Part shown: positions 35,755 through 44,633 of the stretch, in pieces
Layout: every line of letters starts with the position of its first letter
Numbering within the stretch: the stretch's first letter is position 1
Assembly: GCF_009687865.1 (NCBI RefSeq)
Contig: NZ_BLAE01000017.1
Location: 62,001 to 126,000 of the forward strand
Direction: 5' to 3'
Source: Acrocarpospora macrocephala
Lineage (GTDB): Bacteria; Actinomycetota; Actinomycetes; Streptosporangiales; Streptosporangiaceae
DNA length: 64,000 nt
Notes under the pieces: generated by a model
Seen by the model: only the letters and a program-made list of their open reading frames with translations
The model's database searches: none
Told to the model about the DNA's origin: nothing
Made by a program: the position numbers and the translations under genes

Positions 35755-36913
35755 ATCTTGGCATCGGCGCGGCACGACCGTCCTGCTGGCGCATGCCGTG
35801 ATGACTCAGGTGATCACTTTCGTGCTGCGCCCGACCATGTCCTACCGCGCGATCGAGCTCGACGTCCCGGCGGCCTGGCTGGGCGTGCTGGGCGCCAGTT
35901 TCGCGGTCGCCCCGCTTCTGCTGGCCATTCCCGCCGGTCAGGCGGCTGACCGCTACGGTGAGCGCCGCATGGCGGTGAGCGGAGCGGTCCTGCTCACGGC
36001 TTCCGGCGTCGCCTTTCTCTGGTTCGGCCACGGCATCGCGGGACTGGTCCTCGCCTGCGTCCTGCTCGGCGCCGGACACCTGGGCTGCGTCATCGCCCAG
36101 CAGGCCATGGTGGCCAACACCACCGAACGCGGCGGTTACGACGCCGCCTTCGGGCGTTACACCTTCGCCGCCTCGATCGGCCAGGCCGCCGGTCCGGTCC
36201 TGATCTCCGCCTTCGGCGGCGGCCAGGCCATCCCGGACACCGGCGGAATCTTCCTGCTGGCCTGTTTCCTGGCGGCCGCCCTCGTCGCGCTGTCGGTGCT
36301 TCTTCCCGGCGGCTCCCGTACGAGCTCGCAGGCACTGGACGGCGAGGCGGGGCTGCGATCGCTCCTGCGGATGCCGGGCATCACGCGCGCCCTCGTGACC
36401 AGCTGCGTCGTGCTGGCCGCCGTGGACATCACGCTGGTCTACCTGCCCGCGCTGGGAGCCGAGCGCGGTCTCGCCTCGGGCACGGTGGGCCTGCTGCTGG
36501 CCGTGCGCGGCGTCGCGTCCATGGCCTCGCGTTTCTTCCTCGGCCGGCTCTCCCGGGCCGTCGGCCGGCGCAGGCTGCTGATTGCCAGCACCACCGCGGC
36601 GGCGCTGGCGATGGTGCTCGTCCCGCTGTCCTGGCCCCTGTGGATTCTGGCCGCCCTGCTCCTGGTCCTAGGCTTCGGTCTGGGCGTCGGCCAGCCGCTC
36701 ACCATGTCCTGGCTCGCGGAATCCGCCCCGCCGGGGCTACGGGGGCGGGCCATGTCCCTGCGGCTCGTCGGCAACCGCACCGGACAGCTGCTCATCCCGG
36801 GCGCCGCCGGACTGGTGGCGACCGGACTCGGAGCGGCCGGCGTGCTCTGGGTGACGGCGCTCGGCCTCGGCTGGGCGGGCGTCTCCGCACGTCGGCTTCC
36901 AATAGACCCGTGA
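35747..36913 (+). CDS. MFS transporter
   Basis: This 388-residue membrane protein has the 12-helix MFS layout with the loop motif [17 protein letters not shown] after helix 2 and [18 protein letters not shown] in the second half. ATG 35747 overlaps the gntR stop by eight bases. Its location suggests import or export of the same compound as the ABC system or of a pathway product. The substrate is not deducible. Confidence 0.88.
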   Translation: MPESWHRRGTTVLLAHAVMTQVITFVLRPTMSYRAIELDVPAAWLGVLGASFAVAPLLLAIPAGQAADRYGERRMAVSGAVLLTASGVAFLWFGHGIAGLVLACVLLGAGHLGCVIAQQAMVANTTERGGYDAAFGRYTFAASIGQAAGPVLISAFGGGQAIPDTGGIFLLACFLAAALVALSVLLPGGSRTSSQALDGEAGLRSLLRMPGITRALVTSCVVLAAVDITLVYLPALGAERGLASGTVGLLLAVRGVASMASRFFLGRLSRAVGRRRLLIASTTAAALAMVLVPLSWPLWILAALLLVLGFGLGVGQPLTMSWLAESAPPGLRGRAMSLRLVGNRTGQLLIPGAAGLVATGLGAAGVLWVTALGLGWAGVSARRLPIDP

Positions 36914-36929
36914 CTTTCCGGAGGAACCC

Positions 36930-37403
36930 ATGACGAGCATCGCGACCGCGGACCTTTACGATGAGCGCGGCGAGCAGCTCGACTCCTGCGACCTGCAGTT
37001 CCGCCAGTACGGCAGGCGCCGCGCCTTCCATGGCGTCATCACCACCGTCCGCTGCCACCAGGACAACGTCCTGCTCAAGGCCGCGCTGTCCGAGCCCGGT
37101 GCGGGACGGGTGCTGGTCGTGGACGGCGGCGGCTCCCTGCACACCGCGCTGATGGGCGACGTCATCGCGGGCCTGGCCGTCGGCAACGGCTGGTCCGGAG
37201 TGATCATCAACGGCGCCGTCCGCGACGTCGCCGCCCTGGGTGAGCTCGACCTGGGCATCAAGGCCCTCGGCTCCAACCCTCGCAAGAGCGCCAAGGAGGG
37301 AACCGGCGAACGCGATGTCCCCGTGACCTTCGGCGGGGTCACCTTCACCCCGGGAGCCGAGCTGTTCAGCGACGATGACGGCATCCTCGCCACGAGAAAC
37401 TGA
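36930..37403 (+). CDS. RraA-family aldolase (HMG/CHA aldolase type)
   Basis: At 157 residues this has the full RraA/DlpA pattern: [60 protein letters not shown] and [14 protein letters not shown]. Bacterial members include 4-hydroxy-4-methyl-2-oxoglutarate/4-carboxy-4-hydroxy-2-oxoadipate aldolases with oxaloacetate decarboxylase activity, besides the E. coli RNase E inhibitor; the short length and R-D pair fit either. Beside gntR and a carboxylic-acid operon, the aldolase role is more likely. It follows the MFS gene by 16 bases with GGAGG upstream. Confidence 0.87.
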   Translation: MTSIATADLYDERGEQLDSCDLQFRQYGRRRAFHGVITTVRCHQDNVLLKAALSEPGAGRVLVVDGGGSLHTALMGDVIAGLAVGNGWSGVIINGAVRDVAALGELDLGIKALGSNPRKSAKEGTGERDVPVTFGGVTFTPGAELFSDDDGILATRN

Positions 37404-37616
37404 ACTGCGACCCAGATGCCAGGCCACTGGACGCTGCTCCGGGCCGCGGCCCGTTGCACGTGCCGGATATGTCGGTTGATGGGATGACGCGTCTCGCCTC
37501 GGGCATCAGGGAGTAACGTCACGGCAATCGGGTGTCGAATATGTCCCTTTTATTCCATTGTGGTGGGGTATCGGGGCTAGCGTGGAGGGGCAACAGCGTC
37601 TCGACGAGGAGGAAAC

Positions 37617-38024
37617 ATGCCTCGGACTCGTGAACTGTTCGACACGGTGACCGCCAAGGCCGGGCTGGGCAGCGACGTTCTCGCCAACGCGGTGGACATC
37701 CTCCAGGAATGCGAGGAAGCGGTGACCGCCTGCGCGATGGGCATGCTCGGTGAACAGGACGCGCTCACCATGGCACCGGCGATCAGCCGGGACCTGGACT
37801 GCGCGGACGTCGCGGGGACGACACGTCGCGTCCTGACCCGTGGCAGCGGTCCTGACAACAGCCTGATCAGCGCGCAGTTCGACGCGTGCCTGCTGGCCTG
37901 CGAGCGCAGCAACGCCCTGTGCACCCGGCACGCCGCGCGCCACGCCCACTGCCAGATGTGCGCGGCGGCTACGCGCCACTGCGCCGATATGTGTCAGCGG
38001 GTTCTCGAAGCGCTGCACAGGTAG
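37617..38024 (+). CDS. Cys-rich four-helix protein, copper-storage (Csp/DUF326) like
   Basis: The 135-residue protein contains 11 or so cysteines, many in helical CxxxC/CxxC spacing: ECEEAVTAC, FDACLLACERSNALC, HCQMCAAATRHCADMC. This is the pattern of the DUF326/Csp family, four-helix bundles that bind many Cu(I) ions. It has no signal peptide, so it is a cytosolic Csp3-like form. GAGGAGG precedes the ATG. The 213 bases upstream hold GGGGTATCGGGG, which loosely recalls copper-regulator sites but is too weak to call. Confidence 0.78.
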   Translation: MPRTRELFDTVTAKAGLGSDVLANAVDILQECEEAVTACAMGMLGEQDALTMAPAISRDLDCADVAGTTRRVLTRGSGPDNSLISAQFDACLLACERSNALCTRHAARHAHCQMCAAATRHCADMCQRVLEALHR

Positions 38025-38120
38025 GCGCCCTCGGGCCTCCACAGACACCGCCCACTCATGTCGACATGGGGGATGAACACCCCTTCGCGGCCTATGATCC
38101 CTGGGAACGAGGGGTGGTGC

Positions 38121-38909
38121 ATGGTGAAGGGCAAGCCGTACCAGAAGGAGCTCTTTCGTCTTCAGGGTGAGTTGGTCAAGCTTCAGGAGTGGGTGCGGGC
38201 CGAGGGGCAGCGGCTTGTTGTGATCTTCGAGGGGCGGGACGCGGCCGGCAAGGGGAGCACGATCAAGCGGGTGGCGGAGTATCTGAATCCTCGGGTGGCC
38301 AGGATCGTGGCGCTTCCGGTGCCGACTGAGCGGCAGCGTACGCAGTGGTATTTCCAGCGGTATGTCGAGCATCTGCCCGCGGCTGGGGAGATCGTGTTGT
38401 TCGACCGGAGTTGGTACAACCGGGCGGGTGTGGAGCAGGTGATGGGGTTCTGCACGCAGGAGGAGTACACCCGGTTCCTGCATCAGTGCCCGATCTTCGA
38501 GCGGCTGCTTGTGGAGGACGGCGTGCTGCTGCGGAAGTACTGGTTCTCGGTCAGCGACATCGAGCAGGAGAAGCGGTTCAGGGCGCGGCTGGAGGATCCG
38601 ATGCGGAGCTGGAAGCTCTCGGCGATGGATCTGGAGTCGATCACCCGGTGGGAGGACTACTCGCGGGCCAAGGATCAGATGCTGGTTCACACCGACATTC
38701 CCGAGGTGCCGTGGTTTGAGGTGGAGAGCGAGGACAAGCGGGCCGCCAGGATCAACATGATCTCCCACCTGCTCTCGACCATCCCGTACGGCGAGGTGCG
38801 GCAGACTCCGCTCGAAATCCCCGAGCGCCCCCCGGCAACGGGCTACCGCCGCCCACCACGCACCCAGCGAAGCTATGTTCCCGACGTCGCCGCCACGCTG
38901 CGAGATTAA
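38121..38909 (+). CDS. ppk2: Polyphosphate kinase 2
   Basis: The 262-residue enzyme transfers phosphate between polyphosphate and nucleotides. It has the PPK2 Walker A FEGRDAAGKGSTIKRV, PTERQRTQWYFQRYV, lid-type LFDRSWYNRAGVEQVMGFC and SWKLSAMDLES. The length and conserved arginines are normal for one-domain PPK2. I chose ATG 38121 (GAGGGGTG upstream), though an in-frame ATG at 38058 could add 21 residues. It stands alone between the Csp-like gene and the S9 peptidase. Confidence 0.93.
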   Translation: MVKGKPYQKELFRLQGELVKLQEWVRAEGQRLVVIFEGRDAAGKGSTIKRVAEYLNPRVARIVALPVPTERQRTQWYFQRYVEHLPAAGEIVLFDRSWYNRAGVEQVMGFCTQEEYTRFLHQCPIFERLLVEDGVLLRKYWFSVSDIEQEKRFRARLEDPMRSWKLSAMDLESITRWEDYSRAKDQMLVHTDIPEVPWFEVESEDKRAARINMISHLLSTIPYGEVRQTPLEIPERPPATGYRRPPRTQRSYVPDVAATLRD

Positions 38910-38929
38910 GCCCCACCTGGACTCCGGCG

Positions 38930-38935
38930 TATGAT
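38930..38935 (+). promoter_or_regulatory. -10 box of a leaderless promoter for the S9 peptidase
   Basis: TATGAT ends five bases before GTG 38941 and eight before ATG 38944, with no ribosome-binding site, matching a leaderless start. Confidence 0.45.
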
Positions 38936-38943
38936 CGACAGTG

Positions 38944-40788
38944 ATGAGTACTGCGCGGACGTACGGAAGCTGGCCATCACCGGTGACGGCCGAGCTGGTC
39001 GCGCATGGCCGGCGGGAGTACGGCTTCCCGCAGTTCCAGGATGGCCTCTGGTGGCAGGAACGCCGACCGGAGGAATCGGGCAGGACCGCCATCCTCCACG
39101 AAGCGGTCGAACCGCTTGCCGGAGTGGACGCCAGGACGCGCGTGCACGAGTACGGCGGGCGCTCCTATCTCGCACTGCCCGACGGCGGCTTCGTGTTCGT
39201 CAAAGAGGACGATCAGCGGATGTACCGGACGTCAGCGGATGGACAGGTGACCGTGCTCACGCCCGACGACGGAGCGCGGTACGCCGATTTCACGCTCTCC
39301 CCTGATGGCACGGAAGTCTGGTGTGTCCGCGAATCGGAGCACGCCGAGGGCGTCACCCGGGCCGTGGTGGCGGTGCCCCTGGCCGGGGGCGAGGTCAGGG
39401 TGCTGGTCGCGGGCGCGGACTTCTACGCCTGCCCCACCGCCTCACCGGACGGCCGCCGGCTCGTCGTCCTGTCGTGGAACCACCCTCAGATGCCGTGGGA
39501 CGGCACCTGTCTCCAGCTCGTCCAGGACGGCACGACCGTGACCCTCCTGGGCGGCCCCGGCGAGTCGGTGCTGGCCCCGGTCTGGAAGGACGACTCCAGC
39601 CTGTACGTGATCTCCGACCGGTCCGGCTGGTGGAACCTCTACGAACTCGCGGTCGACGGCTCCGCGCTCCGCCCGCTCTGCCCGATCGACGAGGAGTTCG
39701 CCCAGCCGCTCTGGGAGCTGGGCGGCAGGCCGTACGGGATCCTCGAAGACGGTCGGCTCGCGGTCCTGCACGGCCGTGGCGACCAGCGGCTCGCCGTCCT
39801 GGATCCCGAGGACGGCACCCTCCAGGACCTGGATCTGCCCTACACCACCTGGCATCCGGCGCTCGCCGTCTCCGGCTCCCTGATTGCTGGGACGGCTGCG
39901 GCCCCCGACCTCCCGTGGTCGCTGGTCACCGTCGATGTCGCCGGGGGATGGACGCCGGTCGCGACGCCGGTGGCCGACCTGCCCGACCCGATCCACCTGC
40001 CGCGGCCCAGCGAGCTGGTGGCCCGCGGCCGCTCGGGCCGGTCGGTGTCGGCGTACGTCTATCCGCCCTCCGACACCAGCGCGGGCCCTGCGCCCTATGT
40101 CGTCTTCGTCCACGGCGGCCCGACCGGCCATGTGGGCACCGACCTCGACCTCGGCAAGGCGTTCTTCACCAGCCGGGGCATCGGCGTGGCCGACGTCAAC
40201 TACGCGGGCTCGAGCGGCTACGGCCGGGCACACCGGGAGCGGCTGCGTGGCCAGTGGGGCGTGGCCGACGTCGAGGACGTGGTGGCCATCGCCGAAGAAC
40301 TGGCCCGCGCCGGGCTGGCCGACCCCGCCAGGATCGCGGTCCGGGGCGGCAGCGCGGGCGGGTGGACGGTGCTGGCCGCCATCACCGCCACCCGGGTCTT
40401 CTCCGCCGCGACGTCCTACTACGGCCTGTCCACGGTGGAGGGTTTCAGCGAGGAGAGCCACGACTTCGAGTCGCGGTACGTCTCCGAGCTGATCGGCCCC
40501 GTCGACCCGAGCACCAGGGAACCACTCGCCCGCGCCCACCTGACGAGTTGCCCCGTGCTACTCCTGCAGGGCTTGGACGACCCCGTCGTCCCGCCCAGCC
40601 AGTCGACCAGATTCGCCGACGCGCTCAAGCGCGCCGGGATGCCGTACGCCTACCTGGAGTTTCCCGGCGAGTCGCACGGGTTCCGCAAGCAGGAGACCAT
40701 CATCCGCTGCCTGGAAGCGGAGCTCTCCTTCTACGGCCAGTGCTTCGGCTTCACCCCGCCGGGCATTCCGCCGCTTGACCTCGCGTAG
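38944..40788 (+). CDS. S9-family prolyl oligopeptidase-like peptidase
   Basis: At 614 residues this has an N-terminal beta-propeller (to about residue 350) and a C-terminal alpha/beta-hydrolase domain. The catalytic triad is visible as Ser in GGSAGGWT, Asp in LLQGLDDPVVP and His in FPGESHGF. The oxyanion region is VFVHGGPTGH. It cleaves short peptides, often aminoacyl- or acylpeptides, in the cytosol. A GTG at 38941 is an equally possible start. A strong hairpin follows the stop. Confidence 0.92.
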   Translation: MSTARTYGSWPSPVTAELVAHGRREYGFPQFQDGLWWQERRPEESGRTAILHEAVEPLAGVDARTRVHEYGGRSYLALPDGGFVFVKEDDQRMYRTSADGQVTVLTPDDGARYADFTLSPDGTEVWCVRESEHAEGVTRAVVAVPLAGGEVRVLVAGADFYACPTASPDGRRLVVLSWNHPQMPWDGTCLQLVQDGTTVTLLGGPGESVLAPVWKDDSSLYVISDRSGWWNLYELAVDGSALRPLCPIDEEFAQPLWELGGRPYGILEDGRLAVLHGRGDQRLAVLDPEDGTLQDLDLPYTTWHPALAVSGSLIAGTAAAPDLPWSLVTVDVAGGWTPVATPVADLPDPIHLPRPSELVARGRSGRSVSAYVYPPSDTSAGPAPYVVFVHGGPTGHVGTDLDLGKAFFTSRGIGVADVNYAGSSGYGRAHRERLRGQWGVADVEDVVAIAEELARAGLADPARIAVRGGSAGGWTVLAAITATRVFSAATSYYGLSTVEGFSEESHDFESRYVSELIGPVDPSTREPLARAHLTSCPVLLLQGLDDPVVPPSQSTRFADALKRAGMPYAYLEFPGESHGFRKQETIIRCLEAELSFYGQCFGFTPPGIPPLDLA

Positions 40789-40818
40789 CACCCGGGCCGC
40801 GGACCCGCGGCCCGGGTG
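40789..40818. terminator. Bidirectional terminator between S9 peptidase and xylanase
   Basis: CACCCGGGCCGCGG (40789-40802) and CCGCGGCCCGGGTG (40805-40818) form a perfect 14-base stem, starting directly after the peptidase stop and ending six bases before the xylanase stop. It serves both convergent genes. There is no T-run. Confidence 0.82.
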
Positions 40819-40824
40819 GTTACG

Positions 40825-41883
40825 TCACCGGCCGCGGAGCGCGGCTCGGATGGCGTAGTAGGCCGGTTTGGGCAAGAGGTTCTCGTCGTACGGATGGGCG
40901 GCGCCCTCGCCGGGGAAGAAGGCGGGGATCCACGAGTACTTGTCGGTGTAGTCCCAGATGGTGATCCCGACGCAGCGGCGGACCGCCAGGCAGGCCTTGG
41001 TCACGTTGCCGTACCACTCGGCCTGGGTGGCGAGTTTGGCGTCGTCGGCCGGGAGGATCATGCGGATGTCCAGTTCGGTGATCGCCACGTCGAGGCCGAG
41101 GTCGGCGAAGCGCTGGAGGTTGTCGCGCAGGCTGGTGGGGTAGCCGAACTGCAGGGCGAGGTGCCCCTGGACGCCTACGCCGTGGACCGGAACGCCCTGG
41201 GCCTTGAGCGATTTGACCAGGTTGTAGTAGGCGTCACTCTTGGGGCCGATGGCCTCGATGTTGTAGTCGTTGAGGTAGAGCTTGGCTTGCGGGTCGGCCT
41301 GGTGCGCCCACCGCAGCGCGTCGGCGATGTAGCCGGGGCCGAGCGTGTTGTAGAACAGGGTCTCGCGGTAGGTCCCGTCCTCGTTGAACGCCTCGTTGAC
41401 GACGTCCCATGCGGGGATCTTGCCCCGGTAGTGGCGTACCACCTGGGTGATGTGGTTCTTCAGGATCGCGCGCAGTTCGCCGGCGGTCCAGGTGCCGCTG
41501 GTCAGCCACTCGGGCAGCTGGTTGTGCCAGATCAGGGTGTGGCCGCGGAAGAACTGGCGGTGGGCGCGGGCGAAGTTCAGGATCTGGTCGCTGAGGGTGT
41601 AGTCGAACACGCCGCGCTGCGGTTCCGTGGCGTACCACTTCAGCGCGTTGCCCGCCGTGTTGGAGTTGAACTCCTTGCCGAGGATCTTGAGATAGGCGGC
41701 GTCGGCGAACTGGGGGTTGTCGGTGGCGGAGCCCAGGTACTTGTGCCTGGCCGCGGCGAGGTCGCCCAGCGTGTCGCGGTGGCCCCCGGCCGAGGCCGGC
41801 GCGGCCGTCAGGGTGGTGATCAGCCCGGCCGCGGCAAGGACGGCGATGAGGGCATGCAGTTTCCTGCGGAATGAGTAGTGCAC
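40825..41883 (-). CDS. Secreted GH10 endo-1,4-beta-xylanase
   Basis: This 352-residue protein has a signal peptide (RRKLHALIAVLAAAG, cleavage near APASAGG) and a complete GH10 barrel. The acid/base Glu is in AWDVVNEAFNED and the nucleophile in VAITELDIRM; HTLIWHNQLPEW and GITIWDYTDKYSW are substrate-site motifs. There is no binding module. It starts at GTG 41883 with GAGGAGG eight bases upstream; longer frames to 42024 would place the operators inside the gene. Two CCGAAA-type palindromes upstream predict control by a LacI-family repressor, perhaps the one at 781. Confidence 0.95.
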   Translation of the reverse strand: MHYSFRRKLHALIAVLAAAGLITTLTAAPASAGGHRDTLGDLAAARHKYLGSATDNPQFADAAYLKILGKEFNSNTAGNALKWYATEPQRGVFDYTLSDQILNFARAHRQFFRGHTLIWHNQLPEWLTSGTWTAGELRAILKNHITQVVRHYRGKIPAWDVVNEAFNEDGTYRETLFYNTLGPGYIADALRWAHQADPQAKLYLNDYNIEAIGPKSDAYYNLVKSLKAQGVPVHGVGVQGHLALQFGYPTSLRDNLQRFADLGLDVAITELDIRMILPADDAKLATQAEWYGNVTKACLAVRRCVGITIWDYTDKYSWIPAFFPGEGAAHPYDENLLPKPAYYAIRAALRGR

Positions 41884-41946
41884 GGGATCGGTCCTCCTCG
41901 GGGCCGCCGGAACATGGCGGACAATCAGCCGATGAACCCAATGAAT

Positions 41947-41981
41947 CCGAAATATTTCGGAGTATTTCCGTAATATTTCGG
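41947..41981. promoter_or_regulatory. Double operator upstream of the xylanase gene
   Basis: CCGAAATATTTCGG (41947-41960) is a perfect 14-base palindrome, and CCGTAATATTTCGG (41968-41981) is a one-base variant 21 bases away, two helical turns. Such CCGAAA/TTTCGG palindromes are the form reported at actinomycete xylanase promoters. The spacing favours cooperative binding on one DNA face. Confidence 0.7.
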
Positions 41982-42121
41982 AGACGTGCCAGACGAACAT
42001 AAGCGCGCCACCGGATCCGGTCAAGGCCCACTGATGACCGGGCAGGCGGCGATGCTCCGCGTGGCTCGCGCCGGTGCCTCCGTAGTGCCATGCGCTGGGC
42101 TGTCCCAGGCCGTCAACGTGT

Positions 42122-42391
42122 CCTGCTGCCCGCTGCCGCCGTCCCTACGGGCCGGGGGGATCAACAACGCGGTCGCCCGGGGGCTGGGGTACGCCACGGT
42201 CGTCGAGCCCGACGCAAAAGCGGCGAGCCTGCCGGTGCGCACCATCTTCGTCAAGACCGACGGCACGCTCGCGGCCCGTCCGCACCCAGGCCGCGATCGT
42301 GATGCCGGAGCTCGGCTTCTACGAGTGGTCCGGCTCCACGCTCGAGTACCACCGCCATCCATACGGGGAGGCTGTCGTCGGCCGGATCTAG
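42122..42391 (+). pseudogene. Possible frameshifted fragment of an unrecognised gene
   Basis: One frame reads AGGINNAVARGLGYATVVEP and VRTIFVKTDGTLAARP; near 42282 a second frame continues as AAIVMPELGFYEWSGSTLEY and ends at TAG 42389-42391. Both look like protein rather than random frame, suggesting a broken gene. I do not recognise the family. Apart from this, the double operator and the element at 42570, I see nothing in the 855 bases 41884-42739. Confidence 0.25.
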
Positions 42392-42569
42392 GTGCCCGGG
42401 AAGCCCGACCACCTTTCGTGAAGTGATTTCGGCGGGATCCTGCCCGGCGGGCCCGGACGCCGAGCTGGGGGTGGAGGACGGCATGCGACCGGGCTACTTC
42501 ACGGAAGGGCCATTTCCTGAAGAGAGGCGACACCGCCAACACCCCAGGAAAGACCATCACTCATAGCTG

Positions 42570-42599
42570 CCTTAGTTACCCATAGCTCCTTTGGGGCTC
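42570..42599. repeat. Shared 30-base element, copy A
   Basis: This stretch (core TAGTTACCCATAGCTCC) matches 23 of 30 bases with 46684-46713. It contains AG(C/T)T steps spaced 9-10 bases (AGCTGCC, AGTTACC, AGCTCC). In copy B it lies upstream of an NmrA-type gene; here no plus-strand gene follows and the nearest gene, also an NAD(P)-binding protein, points toward it. Confidence 0.4.
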
Positions 42600-42739
42600 A
42601 TCGTTCGGACCGAGCGGAGGTTCCAGGAGAGGTGCCTGCGCTGGCAGGGCGACATGGCCGGTCGAGTCAGACAGCCTGGTGCTACCGGCCTGGACCCCCA
42701 CTCCCCGGCGACCGGATGAGCCACCTGCGTCTTCGGACG

Positions 42740-43360
42740 TCAGTAGGCGAGGGTGGGTGTGGCCTTCAGCCAGCGGTTGTTGTCCAGCTCGTCGAGCAGG
42801 AAGGCGGCCAGGTCGGCGCGGGCCAGGCGCGAGCCGCCGCGCGGGTTGTGGCCGTCTTCGATCCGGTAGTGGCCGCGGGCGGGTGTGTCGACGAGGTAGG
42901 AGGCGCGTACCAGCGTCCAGTCCAGGGTGCTGGCGCGGACGATCTGTTCCATGGCGTACATGTCGCGATAGAGGTCTTTGAAGAACAGCGGAATGGCCAG
43001 GCGGTACCACAGCGGCAGGCCGGGGTCCTTCGGGTGGACGCCGCCGGAGGAGACGCAGATGAAGCGGGGGACGCCTTGGGCCTGCAAGGCGTTCACGATG
43101 GCGTGGGTGCCGCGGGAGTGGAGGTCGCCGTGGGCGCGCACCGGGCGGCTGATGACGGAGATGGCCGCGTCGTGGTCGGCGGCGATGGCATGCAGGGCGT
43201 GTTCGTCGCGTACGTCGGCGGGTTGGAGGGTGAGCCGGTCATGGGGTTCGAGTCGGTCCAGGCTGCGGGCGACGGCGGTGACTTTGTGGCCGCGGTGCAG
43301 GGCTTGTTCGACGAGAAGCCGGCCGGTGCCGCCGCTGGCGCCGAAGATGACGATGCGCAT
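42740..43360 (-). CDS. NAD(P)-binding atypical SDR (NmrA-like)
   Basis: The 206-residue protein has the Rossmann motif GASGGTGRLLVEQALHRGH, then DVRDEHAL, ISVISRPV and VSSGGVHPKDPG, and YLVDTPARGHYRIED. This is the short NAD(P)H-binding family (PF13460) related to biliverdin/flavin reductases and anchor proteins; the activity is unknown. GGAGGAATC precedes ATG 43360. It lies 87 bases downstream of the MarR gene on the same strand and is probably cotranscribed and controlled by it. Confidence 0.85.
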   Translation of the reverse strand: MRIVIFGASGGTGRLLVEQALHRGHKVTAVARSLDRLEPHDRLTLQPADVRDEHALHAIAADHDAAISVISRPVRAHGDLHSRGTHAIVNALQAQGVPRFICVSSGGVHPKDPGLPLWYRLAIPLFFKDLYRDMYAMEQIVRASTLDWTLVRASYLVDTPARGHYRIEDGHNPRGGSRLARADLAAFLLDELDNNRWLKATPTLAY

Positions 43361-43447
43361 GATTCCTCCGGTTGGCCGCGCTTGTGATGGGTGAAGAAGA
43401 GGGAAAGATCTTGTCGAGCCCCTTTGGGCTGCGGGTGAGTCCTGGTG

Positions 43448-43966
43448 TCAGCACTCGCCTCGGAGGGACGCCGCCCTGCACTCGGTGATGATCTCGGCCA
43501 TCGCGCTGCGGAAGTGCTCGCGGCTGTCGGGGGTGAGCGGCGAGATGAGGCGGCTGAGTTCCGTGGTGACCTCGGCGTGGAAGGCGACCGCCGCCTGGTG
43601 GCCGGCGTCGGTCAGCGTCACCTGCGTCGCGCGCCGGTCGCCTGGCACGGGTGTGCGCTCGGCGAGGCCGCGCCGCTCGGCCCGGTCGGTGAGGCCGGTG
43701 AGTGCGGCCTTCTCCACGCCGAAGTAGCGGGCCAGTTCGGCCATGCCCCTGGGGCCGTCGAGCAGGATGCACAGGAGCTTGGCCTGGACGGGAGTCAGAT
43801 CGTGGCGTTCGGAGACGCGCGCGTACATGCTCTGCACGAGGCTGGTGAGCTGGACCAGCCCGGCGGCGACGTCCATCTGAGTGTCGTCCGTCGTGGGCTC
43901 CTGGCCTGCCGCGGCCCCCGTGGCCGCGATCGCTTGCCCCGTTTTGGTCACGACACTATGGTACAC
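43448..43966 (-). CDS. MarR-family transcriptional regulator
   Basis: This 172-residue regulator has the MarR winged helix: LTPVQAKLLCILLDGPRG, ARYFGVEKAALTGLTDRAE and RRGLAERTPVPGDRRATQV, plus N- and C-terminal dimer helices. It divides the SDR gene and the divergent F420-type oxidoreductase gene and likely represses both in response to a phenolic or redox ligand. The start is GTG 43966 or GTG 43951; neither has a Shine-Dalgarno sequence. Confidence 0.9.
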   Translation of the reverse strand: MYHSVVTKTGQAIAATGAAAGQEPTTDDTQMDVAAGLVQLTSLVQSMYARVSERHDLTPVQAKLLCILLDGPRGMAELARYFGVEKAALTGLTDRAERRGLAERTPVPGDRRATQVTLTDAGHQAAVAFHAEVTTELSRLISPLTPDSREHFRSAMAEIITECRAASLRGEC

Positions 43967-43977
43967 GGTGAATATGG

Positions 43978-44006
43978 TTAATGACGCGTACAGTATGCTT
44001 CATTAA
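43978..44006. promoter_or_regulatory. Probable MarR operator
   Basis: TTAATGA (43978-43984) and TCATTAA (44000-44006) are a perfect 7+7 inverted repeat with a 15-base spacer, in the AT-rich divergent gap between the MarR gene and the PPOX gene. AT-rich inverted repeats here are typical MarR sites. Confidence 0.5.
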
Positions 44007-44051
44007 TGATTGTGGCCGTGTGTCGCTCATGGCGTGAGGAGGAGGCCCGAG

Positions 44052-44480
44052 GTGTCGTTCAGCGAAGAAGAGATCGCCTATCTGCGGTCCCAGCGGCTGG
44101 CCCGCATCGCCACCGTCTCGGCCGATGGCCAGCCGGACGTGGTGCCGGTGGGGTTCGAGTTCGACGGGACGTACGTGTACGTGGGCGGCAGAGATCCGGT
44201 CAAGACCCGGAAGTTCCGTAATGTGCAGGCCGGGAACACCAAGGTCGCGCTCGTCGTCGATGACCTGGTGTCCGCCGATCCGTGGACGCCGCGCTACCTG
44301 CGCATCTACGGCGAGGCCGAACTGGTCGAACGCCAGGGTCAGTTCGGGCCGGCCGCCTACATGCGGATCACTCCGGACGTGTCGTGGAGCTTCAACCTGG
44401 AAGGGCTGCCGTTCAGCCACGACCACGAAATCGATGTGCGGCGCACCGCCCATCAGGCCGCGGCCGGGCCCGGCGCATAG
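44052..44480 (+). CDS. PPOX-class F420-dependent oxidoreductase
   Basis: The 142-residue split-barrel protein has FSEEEIAYLRSQRLARIATV, GQPDVVPVGFEFDG, VGGRDPVKTRKFRNV and TPRYLRIYGEAEL, the pattern of the small F420-binding PPOX family common in actinobacteria. It would reduce an unsaturated or quinone-like substrate with F420H2. It starts at GTG 44052 after GAGGAGG. It diverges from MarR across the inverted repeat. Confidence 0.87.
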   Translation: MSFSEEEIAYLRSQRLARIATVSADGQPDVVPVGFEFDGTYVYVGGRDPVKTRKFRNVQAGNTKVALVVDDLVSADPWTPRYLRIYGEAELVERQGQFGPAAYMRITPDVSWSFNLEGLPFSHDHEIDVRRTAHQAAAGPGA

Positions 44481-44633
44481 CCGAGGAGCACCGCAGCACG
44501 TGGGCACCCGCAAAGCCGGTGACCACGCCGAAGCCGGGGGCGGTTACCGAAGGCGGAGCGCCGAACAGGCCTGCGGAGAGGGTCGTCATCGGTCGCCGCT
44601 CAAACCGCCACATTCGTCAAGGAATACGGAGCA

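Noticed and set aside
37571-37590. GGGGTATCGGGG upstream of the copper-storage-like gene as a CsoR site
   Set aside because: It lacks the matching second half of a CsoR-type palindrome.
42417-42503. CGTGAAGT (42417-42424) and ACTTCACG (42496-42503) as possible ends of a mini mobile element
   Set aside because: Eight-base inverted repeats only, no target duplication and no second copy in the window; likely chance.
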